Origin: an uncultured Duncaniella sp.
GTDB taxonomy: Bacteria > Bacteroidota > Bacteroidia > Bacteroidales > Muribaculaceae
Reading direction: 5' to 3'
Length of the DNA stretch: 64,000 nt
Assembly (NCBI RefSeq): GCF_910578445.1
Contig: NZ_CAJTQC010000010.1
Span: forward strand, 28,392 to 92,391
This document shows positions 50,750-60,064 of the stretch, in pieces. Position numbers and translations under genes: made by a program. The notes beneath the pieces were generated by a model, which saw nothing but the letters and a program-made list of their open reading frames with translations, ran no database searches and was not told the DNA's origin. Numbering within the stretch: position 1 is the first letter of the stretch; every line of letters starts with the position of its first letter.

Positions 50750-51838
50750 ATGGGATTAAATTTCATAACTCGACACATTCGCGCCAATGCTTTCATTGTG
50801 GCGATAGCGCTGGTTCTATGCGCCTGCTCAGATTCAAAACAGCTCAAAGTCGAACCCTCTGATCCGGGAATCCTATACATGGGCCGTATCTTGTGGAGCG
50901 ACTCTGTGCCCCCGACATTCACATATCCCGGCACAACCGCCATGCTCGACTTCGAAGGATCGTCAATAGCTATGGGTGCATCACCCGGGAGCGGACAATT
51001 CATGGTGGAGATTGACTCACTACCGCCATTCAAAATCAATTTTACGGACTCTGATTCGCTCATAACCCTTGCCGACTCTCTCGCCGAGGGTAAGCATTCG
51101 TTACGTGTGACGTATGCCATCGAAGGCTATGAGAAACATCCCGAATTCCGCGGTTTCACCATCTCGGGCAATTCACCCAAGCTGCTACCGACACCCATCC
51201 GTCCGGACCTGAAAATCGAATTCATCGGCAACTCCATCACTTGCGGCTACGGCACAGAAGCCACCGACGGCAATACACACTACAGCTATGACACACAGAA
51301 CCACACCCTCAGCTATGCCTATCTGACAGCCCGCTCGCTGAATGCCGATTTCAATGTCGTGGCCCGTTCAGGCATCGGCATGTACCGAAGCTACGGCGGT
51401 CCTCGCGAGGGAACACCTCAACAGCGGATTCCGGCCGAATATGACCGGACTCTTATCTACAATCCGGACCACTACTGGAATCATGCCTCCTTCCGACCCG
51501 ACATAATCTGTATCAATTTAGGAACAAACGACACGTCGCTCAACGACTACGACATTTCTCTCTTTGAAGAGGCATACAAAAAATTCCTCGTGCATCTCCG
51601 CATGTTCCAGCCACAAGCCAAAATCGTATTGCTCACAGGCCCGATGCTCCACGGAACAGCCCTTGAGGATGTCAAAGCCGCCCTTGACAGGCTTGCGGAA
51701 ACTTCCGATAACATCTATCGGTTCGACATGTCAGAGCAAACAGGAGACCTTGGCTACGGAGCTGACTTCCATCCCTCTGCCGCACAGGCCGCAAAAAATG
51801 CCGAAGAGCTCACTTCATTCCTAAAGACACTCTTATAA
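50750..51838 (+). CDS. SGNH/GDSL esterase lipoprotein (CE2-like)
   Basis: A 362-residue lipoprotein (lipobox LCAC, Cys26). A jelly-roll-like N-terminal domain (about 40-145) is followed by an SGNH hydrolase domain, the arrangement of CE2 acetyl-xylan/acetyl-glucan esterases. The nucleophile is Ser162 in FIGNSITCGYG, ICINLGTNDTS carries block III, and Asp339/His341 in ADFHPS complete the triad. It probably deacetylates polysaccharide outside the cytoplasm; it is far from the xylan cluster but could help it. Monocistronic with its own consensus promoter. Confidence 0.87.
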   Translation: MGLNFITRHIRANAFIVAIALVLCACSDSKQLKVEPSDPGILYMGRILWSDSVPPTFTYPGTTAMLDFEGSSIAMGASPGSGQFMVEIDSLPPFKINFTDSDSLITLADSLAEGKHSLRVTYAIEGYEKHPEFRGFTISGNSPKLLPTPIRPDLKIEFIGNSITCGYGTEATDGNTHYSYDTQNHTLSYAYLTARSLNADFNVVARSGIGMYRSYGGPREGTPQQRIPAEYDRTLIYNPDHYWNHASFRPDIICINLGTNDTSLNDYDISLFEEAYKKFLVHLRMFQPQAKIVLLTGPMLHGTALEDVKAALDRLAETSDNIYRFDMSEQTGDLGYGADFHPSAAQAAKNAEELTSFLKTLL

Positions 51839-51932
51839 GAAGGGAAAAGCTCTACGACCATAAACTCCCCTGTCATTAAAGCGACATAGCCTCAACAAAG
51901 CATCGAAATTCAATATATATATTTTTTACACA

Positions 51933-54900
51933 GTGGATGATTTCAACTTGCTCCTCAACGAGCGAATTTTAATACTTGACGGTGCGACAGGCACAATGAT
52001 ACAGGCTTACGGGCTTGGCGAGGCCGATTTCCGCGGCCAACGCTTTGCCTCATGGCCATGTGACCTGCGCGGAAACAACGATTTGCTTACACTCACGCGC
52101 CCTGATGTCATCACCGACATAGCACTCCAATATATCGAAGCCGGGGCAGACATCATTTCTACCAACACCTTCAACGCCAATCCAATCTCAATGGCCGATT
52201 ACGGCATGGAGGGACTCGTTGAGGAAATCAACACCGAAGCCTCTCGGTTGCTCCGCCGACTTGCCGACGGACACAGAAGCGCCACCGGACGGACAATATT
52301 CGTAGCAGGGTCCATAGGCCCGACCAACAAGACGGCCTCGATGAGTCCTGATGTCAACGACCCGGCAATGCGGGCTGTGACCTACGATGACCTATTCGAT
52401 GCCTACCGCCGACAAATCAGAGCACTCGTCAAAGGAGGCGTCGACATTCTACTTTTCGAGACCGTGTTTGATACACTTAATCTGAAAGCCGGTCTCGACG
52501 CTGCCCGACAAGTCGCGACTGAAACAGGCAAAAAATGCCCCATCATGGTATCGGTCACAATCTCGGGCCCTGACGGACGCACATTCTCCGGACAGACACT
52601 CAAGGCATTCCTTGCATCCATCGGGCATAGCGACATCGCATCGGTCGGCATCAATTGCTCATCGGGGACAGCTGAAATGCTCCCACACATAACAGAGCTA
52701 TCGCGCATCGCGCCCTACCCGATCAGCTGTCACCCGAACGCCGGACTTCCGAACGCCATGGGCGAATATGACGAAACGCCCGAAACAATGGTCGGGCACA
52801 TGCGTGAATATTTCAGCGGTAATCTTGTCAATATCGCCGGCGGTTGCTGCGGAACTACTCCGGCCCATATAGCGGCTCTTGCCAAAGAAGCCTCTGCCCA
52901 CAGCCCCCGCAGGATTCCCCGGTCAAAACATGGTCTTCAGCTTTCAGGTCTTGAAGCCCTCGACATCACTCCCGAATCACTCTTTGTCAACGTCGGCGAA
53001 CGATGCAACGTCGCCGGTTCACGGAAATTCCTGCGCCTGATTAAGGAAGGAAATCTTGACGAAGCGCTCACCATCGCACGCAAACAGGTCGAAGACGGAG
53101 CGCAGGTCATCGACATCAACATGGACGACGGCATGATGGACGCCCGCAAGGAAATGTGCGGATTTCTCAATCTCATCTCAGCCGAGCCCGATATAGCACG
53201 CGTGCCCGTAATGATCGACTCATCAAAATGGGAAGTCATCGAATCGGCCCTCAAATGCGTCCAAGGTAAATCTATTGTCAATTCGATTTCCCTGAAAGAA
53301 GGTGAAGAACGATTTCTTTCTCACGCCCGACGCATCATGGAACTTGGCGCGGCAACCGTGGTCATGGCTTTCGATGAAGAAGGTCAGGCTGACACCTTCG
53401 AACGCAAGACAGCCGTCTGCGAACGTGCCTACAGACTGCTGACCAAACAGATAGGGTTCGATCCTGAAGACATAATATTCGACCCGAACATTCTCGCAAT
53501 CGCCACAGGAATAAAGGAACATGACCGCTACGGACTTGATTTCATACGAGCCGTAAAATGGATTAAGACCAACCTGCCCGGAGCAAAAGTCAGCGGCGGT
53601 GTAAGCAATCTTTCATTCTCTTTCAGAGGCAACAATTACCTGCGTGAAGCCATGCACGCCGTTTTCCTCTACCATGCCATCGCAGCCGGCATGGATATGG
53701 CGATTGTCAATCCCTCGGCAACTGTCACCTACGACGACATTGACCCGCAGTTGCGGACACTGCTCGAAGACGTGGTGCTCTATCGCCGTGAGGAAGCTGC
53801 TGACGAACTTATTGAACATGCCGAGCGGATGCTCCGCGACAAAGAGAGCACATCCATGACTCCCACAGCCGATAGCCGGAAGGAAGAATCGTGGCGCAAG
53901 CTGCCTGTCGGCGAGCGACTGACCCATGCGCTCGTCAAAGGCATCCACGAATATCTCGAAACAGATCTTGCCGAGGCTCTTGAAAAATACAACAATCCAG
54001 TCAGCATTATTGACGGCCCGCTGATGGAAGGTATGAACCGCGTAGGCCAACTGTTCGGCGAAGGCAAAATGTTTCTGCCACAGGTGGTGAAGACCGCACG
54101 GACAATGAAACGTGCGGTCGGGATACTCACACCCGCAATCGAGGCCTCACAGGGAGCTCACGAAACAAGCAAGGCAGGAAAAATAATATTTGCCACCGTC
54201 AAAGGCGATGTCCACGACATCGGCAAAAACATCGTGTCGATAGTTCTCGCATGTAACAACTATGAGATTATCGACCTCGGTGTGATGGTGTCGGCCGAAA
54301 AAATTGTAAGAACGGCTATTGAAGAACGCCCGGATCTCATATGCCTTTCCGGCCTGATAACGCCTTCTCTCGAAGAGATGGCCCACGTTGTGGAGATGAT
54401 GGAAAAAAGCGGCTTGAAAATCCCGGTCATGGTAGGCGGAGCGACCACATCGCGCATCCACACAGCGGTCAAAATAGCTCCATGCTATTCAGCGCCGGTC
54501 ATCCATGTCCCCGACGCATCACAGAATCCACTCATTGCAGCGCGCCTGCTCAACTCAGCCACCCATGAAAACTACATTGCGGAGCTGCGCGAAGAATACG
54601 AGGCGCTGCGTCAACGCGAACGTACGCGCCTCATCCCAAGAATTCCCCTTGAAGAAGCCCGCGAGCGCTCTATCCGCTCCACACTGAGCCAATATACACC
54701 TGTCAGACCGGCCAAACCCGGGCGAACAGTGATTGACATCCCGGTCGGAAAAGTCATCCCCTTCATCAACTGGCGCTTCTTTTTCAACGCATGGAAGATG
54801 CCCGGCGACTTCGCGTCTGTCGCATCGCTCCACGATTGTCCCGCCTGCCGTCAGGCGTGGATTGAGAAACACTGTCACGGAAACACAGCCAAGGGGCAGG

Positions 54901-55604
54901 AAGTATTGAAGCTTTATGACGATGCCTCGGAGCTATTGCATGAACTTGAAAAAAACAATACTGTTTGCAGAGCTGTTGTCTGCCTGACTGATGCTCATTC
55001 GGAGAATGACGATATTATAATCGGTGACACCCGCATCCCGACACTCCGTTCACAGACTCCTGAAAATAACGTCCCGACCCGCTCTCTTGCCGACTATATA
55101 ATGCCTTCCGGCGACTATGCCGGAGCTTTTGCCGTGACCGTCGACATCTCCGAGACAATCAAACGCTTCGAAACGGACGGCGATTCCTACAAATCATTGC
55201 TGGTGCAGAGTATAGCCCACCGCCTTGCAGAAGCATCGTCTGAATACCTCCACTCAATCGTAAGACGGGAACTGTGGGGCTATGCCAAAGATGAGGACCT
55301 GACCACCCTCCAGATGTTCCAAGCTCGGTATTCCGGCATCCGTCCGGCCATAGGCTATCCCTCACTCCCCGACCAGAAGCTCACGTTTGTCCTGTCCGGA
55401 TTGCTGGACTTCGATGAAATAGGAATCTCGCTCACTGAAAACGGAGCGATGAGCCCATCGGCGACAGTCTGCGGGCTTTACATCGCCCATCCGGATTCAT
55501 CCTACTTCATGCTCGGCCCGATTGCCGACGACCAGATGGCGGATTATGCCCGACGGCGCGGCATGAGTGTTGATGAGATACGAAAGCTACTCGCCCACAA
55601 CTGA
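51933..55604 (+). CDS. metH: Cobalamin-dependent methionine synthase
   Basis: Full-length MetH of 1223 residues that methylates homocysteine with methyl-cobalamin, recharged by methyl-tetrahydrofolate. Modules in order: homocysteine domain with zinc cysteines (GINCSSG near 241 and GGCCGTTP near 303); folate domain (ESLFVNVGERCNVAGSRKF onward, about 350-620); cap and B12 domain with DVHDIGKN, in which His761 coordinates cobalt (DxHxxG, 759-764); and the C-terminal reactivation domain. The start is GTG at 51933; no in-frame ATG gives the complete LNERILILDGATGTMIQ opening. No cobalamin riboswitch fits into the 94-bp upstream gap. Confidence 0.97.
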   Translation: MDDFNLLLNERILILDGATGTMIQAYGLGEADFRGQRFASWPCDLRGNNDLLTLTRPDVITDIALQYIEAGADIISTNTFNANPISMADYGMEGLVEEINTEASRLLRRLADGHRSATGRTIFVAGSIGPTNKTASMSPDVNDPAMRAVTYDDLFDAYRRQIRALVKGGVDILLFETVFDTLNLKAGLDAARQVATETGKKCPIMVSVTISGPDGRTFSGQTLKAFLASIGHSDIASVGINCSSGTAEMLPHITELSRIAPYPISCHPNAGLPNAMGEYDETPETMVGHMREYFSGNLVNIAGGCCGTTPAHIAALAKEASAHSPRRIPRSKHGLQLSGLEALDITPESLFVNVGERCNVAGSRKFLRLIKEGNLDEALTIARKQVEDGAQVIDINMDDGMMDARKEMCGFLNLISAEPDIARVPVMIDSSKWEVIESALKCVQGKSIVNSISLKEGEERFLSHARRIMELGAATVVMAFDEEGQADTFERKTAVCERAYRLLTKQIGFDPEDIIFDPNILAIATGIKEHDRYGLDFIRAVKWIKTNLPGAKVSGGVSNLSFSFRGNNYLREAMHAVFLYHAIAAGMDMAIVNPSATVTYDDIDPQLRTLLEDVVLYRREEAADELIEHAERMLRDKESTSMTPTADSRKEESWRKLPVGERLTHALVKGIHEYLETDLAEALEKYNNPVSIIDGPLMEGMNRVGQLFGEGKMFLPQVVKTARTMKRAVGILTPAIEASQGAHETSKAGKIIFATVKGDVHDIGKNIVSIVLACNNYEIIDLGVMVSAEKIVRTAIEERPDLICLSGLITPSLEEMAHVVEMMEKSGLKIPVMVGGATTSRIHTAVKIAPCYSAPVIHVPDASQNPLIAARLLNSATHENYIAELREEYEALRQRERTRLIPRIPLEEARERSIRSTLSQYTPVRPAKPGRTVIDIPVGKVIPFINWRFFFNAWKMPGDFASVASLHDCPACRQAWIEKHCHGNTAKGQEVLKLYDDASELLHELEKNNTVCRAVVCLTDAHSENDDIIIGDTRIPTLRSQTPENNVPTRSLADYIMPSGDYAGAFAVTVDISETIKRFETDGDSYKSLLVQSIAHRLAEASSEYLHSIVRRELWGYAKDEDLTTLQMFQARYSGIRPAIGYPSLPDQKLTFVLSGLLDFDEIGISLTENGAMSPSATVCGLYIAHPDSSYFMLGPIADDQMADYARRRGMSVDEIRKLLAHN

Positions 55605-55657
55605 CCTCTACCCTCTCTACAAACCTTCACAGAACCTTAAACACCCTCTAAAATACC

Positions 55658-57256
55658 ATGTTGATCAAGACATCTGGCGCTGCCGTCCAAGGAATCGACG
55701 CATTGGTGATAACCATCGAAGCGGTAGCCGAAACAGGAATCCAGTTTTCACTGGTAGGGATGGCCGACACAGCCGTCAAGGAAAGCTACCAGCGTGTGCT
55801 GTCGGCTGTCAGCCAGTCAGGCTACAAGTGGCCTCGCCGGCGGATTGTTGTCAACCTCTCGCCTGCCGACGTTAAAAAGGAGGGGGCAGCCTACGACCTC
55901 CCGATTGCAATCGGCATCCTTGCGGCCTGCGAGCAGCTGAGCCCGGCCATCCCTCTTGATTCGTTCATGATTATGGGCGAACTGTCCCTCGACGGATCGA
56001 TACTCCCCATAAAGGGTGTGCTGCCAATGGCCATCAAAGCCCGCGAAATGGGGTTCAAAGGCATGATTGTCCCTGTCGCCAACGCTACAGAGGCAGCGGT
56101 TGTAAATAATATTGAGGTATATGGCATGTCGACACTCAGGGAAGTGATTGAATTTGTCACCGGGAAGAGCACTCCAGTCCCCGTCAGGGTCAACACACGC
56201 GAGGAGTTTGCACGTGCCGCTGATATATTCGACTGTGACTTTTCAGAAGTGAAGGGACAGGAAAATGTGAAACGAGCATTTGAGGTAGCCTGTGCCGGAG
56301 GGCACAACATCCTCATGATCGGGCCTCCGGGAGCAGGAAAATCAATGATGGCCAAACGCATTCCGACCATTCTCCCGCCGCTGACATTATCCGAGGCTCT
56401 CGAAACGACCAAAATACACTCTGTGGCAGGAAAACTTCGTAGCGGATCAAGGCTGATGACATCACGTCCCTACCGCTCGCCACACCACACGATATCTCCG
56501 GTCGCACTCGTCGGTGGAGGCGTAAATCCCGCTCCGGGCGAAATATCGCTTGCCCACAACGGGGTGCTTTTCCTTGATGAGTTCCCGGAATTTTCCCGTC
56601 AGGTGCTCGAAGTAATGCGACAGCCCCTCGAAGACCGCCACATCACAATCTCCAGAGCGAAATATACCATTGACTATCCGGCCGGTTTCATGCTCGTCGC
56701 ATCAATGAACCCGTGTCCCTGCGGTTACTACAACCATCCGACCAAAGAATGCATATGCTCTCAGCCAATCGTGCAGAAATACCTTAACAAAATCAGCGGT
56801 CCGCTCCTTGACCGCATCGACCTGCAGATAGAAATCTATCCTGTCGCTTTCGACGAGCTGTCCTCAGCCCGCGAAGGCGAAAAGAGCGAAGCAATGAAAG
56901 CAAGGGTGGTCAGAGCACGCGAAATTCAGGCACTGCGTTTTGCCGCAGAGAAAGGCATACACTGCAATGCCCAGATGTCGTCACGACTTCTTCGGAAATA
57001 TGCCTCCATTGACAGAAAAGGACTTGAAACATTGCGCGAGGCAATGACACGTCTTGACATGAGCGCCCGTGCCTATGACCGCATACTCAAAGTTGCAAGG
57101 ACAATAGCCGATCTGGAATACGGACTCGACTCTTCGCTCCCTACAGCAGATGCAGTAAATGCCCCGATTCTAACACATCATATCCAAGAAGCGCTGTCAT
57201 ACCGCAATCTCGACCGTGGAAACTGGGGACGGACCGTCGATAAAATGCCGTTCTAA
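55658..57256 (+). CDS. YifB/ComM-family AAA+ ATPase
   Basis: A 532-residue protein with an N-terminal ribosomal-S5-like domain (MLIKTSGAAVQGIDALVI... NLSPADVKKEGAAYDLPIAIG) and a magnesium-chelatase-like AAA+ domain. Walker A is GPPGAGKS (about 222-229), Walker B is VLFLDEFPEFSR, and a C-terminal cysteine set lies in NPCPCGYYNHPTKECIC. ComM is a hexameric branch-migration helicase that extends D-loops during natural transformation; most bacteria carry it without known competence. 53 bp after metH. Confidence 0.94.
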   Translation: MLIKTSGAAVQGIDALVITIEAVAETGIQFSLVGMADTAVKESYQRVLSAVSQSGYKWPRRRIVVNLSPADVKKEGAAYDLPIAIGILAACEQLSPAIPLDSFMIMGELSLDGSILPIKGVLPMAIKAREMGFKGMIVPVANATEAAVVNNIEVYGMSTLREVIEFVTGKSTPVPVRVNTREEFARAADIFDCDFSEVKGQENVKRAFEVACAGGHNILMIGPPGAGKSMMAKRIPTILPPLTLSEALETTKIHSVAGKLRSGSRLMTSRPYRSPHHTISPVALVGGGVNPAPGEISLAHNGVLFLDEFPEFSRQVLEVMRQPLEDRHITISRAKYTIDYPAGFMLVASMNPCPCGYYNHPTKECICSQPIVQKYLNKISGPLLDRIDLQIEIYPVAFDELSSAREGEKSEAMKARVVRAREIQALRFAAEKGIHCNAQMSSRLLRKYASIDRKGLETLREAMTRLDMSARAYDRILKVARTIADLEYGLDSSLPTADAVNAPILTHHIQEALSYRNLDRGNWGRTVDKMPF

Positions 57257-57362
57257 ATCAGCCGAATCACCGTTGGAACGCCACAATCACATATATCGCT
57301 ATCTATAAGCCTATTACGCAAACCGCCCACGCGACATAGAAAAAATATGTTTAAATTTTTAT

Positions 57363-57378
57363 ATGTTATACAACATAA
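57363..57378 (+). promoter_or_regulatory. Inverted repeat in the -33 zone of the 35-residue ORF
   Basis: TATGTT-ATAC-AACATA is a perfect 6-bp dyad with a 4-bp spacer. It overlaps the place where the -33 element should lie for the -7 box at 57394-57401, so it could be an operator. Confidence 0.4.
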
Positions 57379-57393
57379 TTTAAAAACATTTTG

Positions 57394-57401
57394 TAACTTT
57401 G
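57394..57401 (+). promoter_or_regulatory. -7 box of the 35-residue ORF (TAACTTTG)
   Basis: TAACTTTG matches TAnnTTTG; predicted start near 57408, leader about 52 nt to the ATG at 57460. The -33 element is poor. Confidence 0.5.
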
Positions 57402-57459
57402 CAGCGTTACTTAAGAGAAAGCAACAATCACTAAGGTTTTATTAAATTCACTGTTTATT

Positions 57460-57567
57460 ATGACCAACTTATTCAAAAAAGCCGCCAACGCATTTCGCAC
57501 TGCCAACTATTGCATCGCACGGGCAGAACTCTATCTCAACGAAGCGAAAAGCCACGCTGAAAAGTAA
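57460..57567 (+). CDS. 35-residue micro-protein
   Basis: ATG 57460-57462 to TAA 57565-57567. It encodes a predicted amphipathic helix: basic/aromatic start (MTNLFKKAANAFRTANY), one Cys (18), then ARAELYLNEAKSHAEK. It has its own -7 box, an operator-like dyad, and a terminator 37 bp past the stop, so the unit has the shape of a complete small gene. The codons are ordinary for the genome. The RNA itself could also be the functional product. Family not recognised. It lies in the gap between yifB and the NhaC gene. Confidence 0.55.
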   Translation: MTNLFKKAANAFRTANYCIARAELYLNEAKSHAEK

Positions 57568-57603
57568 GCCCCAAAAAGGCTGCCGAGTAAACAACCAATG
57601 CCG

Positions 57604-57633
57604 CGTTCCTTTAATCAAAGGGGCGTTTTTTTT
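57604..57633 (+). terminator. Terminator of the 35-residue ORF
   Basis: CGTTCCTTT (57604-57612) pairs with AAAGGGGCG (57617-57625), including two G-U pairs, over a 4-nt loop and is followed by eight T residues. Confidence 0.88.
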
Positions 57634-57666
57634 ATGTCTTTCGCTCAGAGCTGTTGAGAATTATAT

Positions 57667-57674
57667 TACCTTTG
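57667..57674 (+). promoter_or_regulatory. -7 box of the NhaC-family gene (TACCTTTG)
   Basis: TACCTTTG matches TAnnTTTG, start near 57681, leader about 48 nt. No TTG is found at the standard distance. Confidence 0.45.
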
Positions 57675-57728
57675 CAACCACTCCACAGGAGATTCATCAA
57701 CTAAGTAAAACATCACACCTCCCCACTT

Positions 57729-59042
57729 ATGATTGAAAAACCGACCATCGACACAGACCGCCGCATCCCCCCGGGACGCGGATGGCTTGCACTGTCACCA
57801 GTCATCGTATTTCTGTTTCTTTACGTGATGGTATCGATCATACTCAATGATTTCTATAAGATGCCCATCGCCGTGGCCCTTGTCGTTGCATCAATGTGGG
57901 CTGTGGCAATCTATCGCGGACGGCCTCTGATGGAACGCATCGAGACATTCTCACGTGCGGCAGGCCATTTCAACATCCTTTATATGATATGGGTGTTCGT
58001 ACTCGCAGGGGCTTTTGCCACAATTGCAAAAGAAATCGGGGCTATCGACGCTACGGTCAATCTCACACTGCGCTTCTTTCCCCCGGAATTCGTTATCCCG
58101 ACCATGTTTTTTGCAGCCTGCTTCATCTCGCTGTCGGTCGGGACATCGGTCGGGACAGTCGTGGCGCTCACACCTCTTGCGGTTGAAATCGCGCAGATGG
58201 CCGAAGCCAATACAGCCTTCTATGTGGCAGTCGTGCTCGGTGGTGCGTTTTTCGGCGACAATCTGTCATTCATTTCCGACACAACCATTGCCGCCACCCG
58301 CTCGCAGGGATGCAATATGGCCGACAAATTCAAAGCCAATCTCTGGATAGCGCTACCGGCCGCAATCGTCACACTTATAGCCTACATAGTCATGGGGCAG
58401 GATACTCCTCCGATACAGCTTGCGCAGGAAAGCGACTACATGCTGATTCTGCCCTACATCGTGGTGCTGGCAACTGCAATTGCAGGCATAAACGTCACCA
58501 TAGTCCTGTCGTTGGGCATACTCTCTGCCATCATCATGGGCATGATAAACGGAATTTCCCTCATTGACATGGCGTCATTTGCAGGAGCCGGCATCGACGG
58601 CATGGGCGACCTCATCATCATCACACTCCTCGCCGCCGGAATGTTGGGGCTCATCAAGGCTGCCGGAGGAATACAGTTTCTGCTTCAGGGACTGACATCA
58701 CGTATATCAGGCAGACGTGGAGCGCAGGCCATACTTGCACTGCTCGTCGGGATTGTGAACCTTTGCACCGCCAACAATACTGTGGCCATCATCACAGTGG
58801 GCGGAATTTCACGCGACATTGCCGAACGCTACGGCATAGACCCGAGAAAAAGCGCCTCACTGCTCGACTCGGCCTCATGCGTAATCCAGTGTCTCATCCC
58901 ATATGGCGCACAGACATTGCTTGCCACATCGCTTGCAGGAATCTCACCGGCCGCTCCTTTCCCCTATCTATATTATCCGTGGGCGCTCGCTGCCATGATT
59001 GCACTGTCCATAATATTCCTTTTCCCCCGCAGACTCAACTGA
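57729..59042 (+). CDS. NhaC-family Na+/H+ antiporter
   Basis: A 437-residue inner-membrane protein with about 11 hydrophobic helices. The family hallmark GGAFFGDNLSFISDTTIAATRSQG (in pieces) lies near 175-198, with repeat-like segments such as SVGTSVGTVVAL and NLCTANNTVAIIT. NhaC-type proteins exchange Na+ for H+, sometimes coupled to organic acids such as malate/lactate; the substrate here is not certain. It is followed after 27 bp by the WYL regulator gene, which could control it. Confidence 0.88.
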   Translation: MIEKPTIDTDRRIPPGRGWLALSPVIVFLFLYVMVSIILNDFYKMPIAVALVVASMWAVAIYRGRPLMERIETFSRAAGHFNILYMIWVFVLAGAFATIAKEIGAIDATVNLTLRFFPPEFVIPTMFFAACFISLSVGTSVGTVVALTPLAVEIAQMAEANTAFYVAVVLGGAFFGDNLSFISDTTIAATRSQGCNMADKFKANLWIALPAAIVTLIAYIVMGQDTPPIQLAQESDYMLILPYIVVLATAIAGINVTIVLSLGILSAIIMGMINGISLIDMASFAGAGIDGMGDLIIITLLAAGMLGLIKAAGGIQFLLQGLTSRISGRRGAQAILALLVGIVNLCTANNTVAIITVGGISRDIAERYGIDPRKSASLLDSASCVIQCLIPYGAQTLLATSLAGISPAAPFPYLYYPWALAAMIALSIIFLFPRRLN

Positions 59043-59069
59043 CGGAAATCCAATAAAACCACCGCCGAC

Positions 59070-59966
59070 ATGTCACGCAACCTACTCGCCCGCTACATCT
59101 GGCTCATCGACACCATCAGACGCTATGGTGCGATCACACGCGAAAAACTCAACGAGCTTTGGATGCTCTCGCCCTACTCCGACGGAAATCCATTGCCAAG
59201 AAGGACTTTCTATAACTACCGAACCGCTATCGAGGAGCTGTTCAACATAAACATAGAGTATAACCCGACCACCTATGAGTATTATATCGACTCCGGCGAC
59301 TCGCATCAGGCAAGCGTCACAGACTGGCTGCTCAATTCGGCTGCCATGAGCAACGTGCTTTCATCGGTAAGGGATGTATCCGAACGTATTTTCCTTGAGG
59401 ATGTCCCCTCCGCGCGACTGTATCTGTCGCAGGTGATTTCGGCATTACGCGAAAAGCTACAGCTACATTTTACATACAGGCCCTATACACGTGTCAACCC
59501 GACACGCGATGTCGTAATCGAGCCGTATTTCCTGAAAATATTCAAACAGCGTTGGTATGTCACCGGTCTGAATATACGCGACAAGATAATCAAGACCTAT
59601 GCCCTTGACCGAATGGAAGACGTGGCTATCGGCAGCGAGAAGTTCACAATCGCTCCCGACTTCGATGCCGAGAATTTCGTCAAAGATTCATTCGGTATCG
59701 TATTCACTCACGCAAATCCACACGATGTGGTGATACGTGCAAATACCCGACGGGCCAAATACATCAGAGCTCTTCCGCTACATCATTCACAACGTGAGGA
59801 AATCCACGATTCGTTTTCCGATTTCCACTACCGATTGCGACTGACACCGGATTTTGTGCAGGAAATTCTGTCGCTCGGCCCTGACGTAAAGGTCATATCT
59901 CCACCCGAGCTCAGGGCAATGGTAACAGACGCCCTGCGTTCGGCCCTCGACCAATATGGATTGTAG
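59070..59966 (+). CDS. WYL-domain transcriptional regulator
   Basis: A 298-residue protein with an N-terminal winged-helix-like part (about 1-75, LARYIWLIDTIRRYGAITREKLNELW), a WYL domain (about 125-200, LHFTYRPYTRVNPTRDVVIEPYFLKIFKQRWYV in pieces) and a C-terminal WCX extension (HDSFSDFHYRLRLTPDFVQEILSLGPDVKVISP in pieces). Such proteins sense nucleotides or nucleic-acid ligands and regulate defence or stress genes; no defence genes are adjacent here. 27 bp after the antiporter gene, so co-transcribed. Confidence 0.9.
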   Translation: MSRNLLARYIWLIDTIRRYGAITREKLNELWMLSPYSDGNPLPRRTFYNYRTAIEELFNINIEYNPTTYEYYIDSGDSHQASVTDWLLNSAAMSNVLSSVRDVSERIFLEDVPSARLYLSQVISALREKLQLHFTYRPYTRVNPTRDVVIEPYFLKIFKQRWYVTGLNIRDKIIKTYALDRMEDVAIGSEKFTIAPDFDAENFVKDSFGIVFTHANPHDVVIRANTRRAKYIRALPLHHSQREEIHDSFSDFHYRLRLTPDFVQEILSLGPDVKVISPPELRAMVTDALRSALDQYGL

Positions 59967-59990
59967 CACAAAGGTATAACCGCAAATCAT

Positions 59991-60037
59991 ATATACAGCG
60001 AAGGCAGTCCTTCATGCGGACTGCCTTCGCTGTATAT
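59991..60037. terminator. Strong bidirectional hairpin terminator
   Basis: A 20-bp perfect stem (59991-60010 with 60018-60037) with a 7-nt loop TTCATGC separates the convergent WYL and lipoprotein genes. Confidence 0.88.
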
Positions 60038-60064
60038 GTATATTAACGAATTCCTTCGAAGAAA

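Noticed and set aside
51839..51932. Cobalamin or SAM riboswitch before metH
   Set aside because: The gap is only 94 bp, AT-rich, without a B12 box or paired helices.
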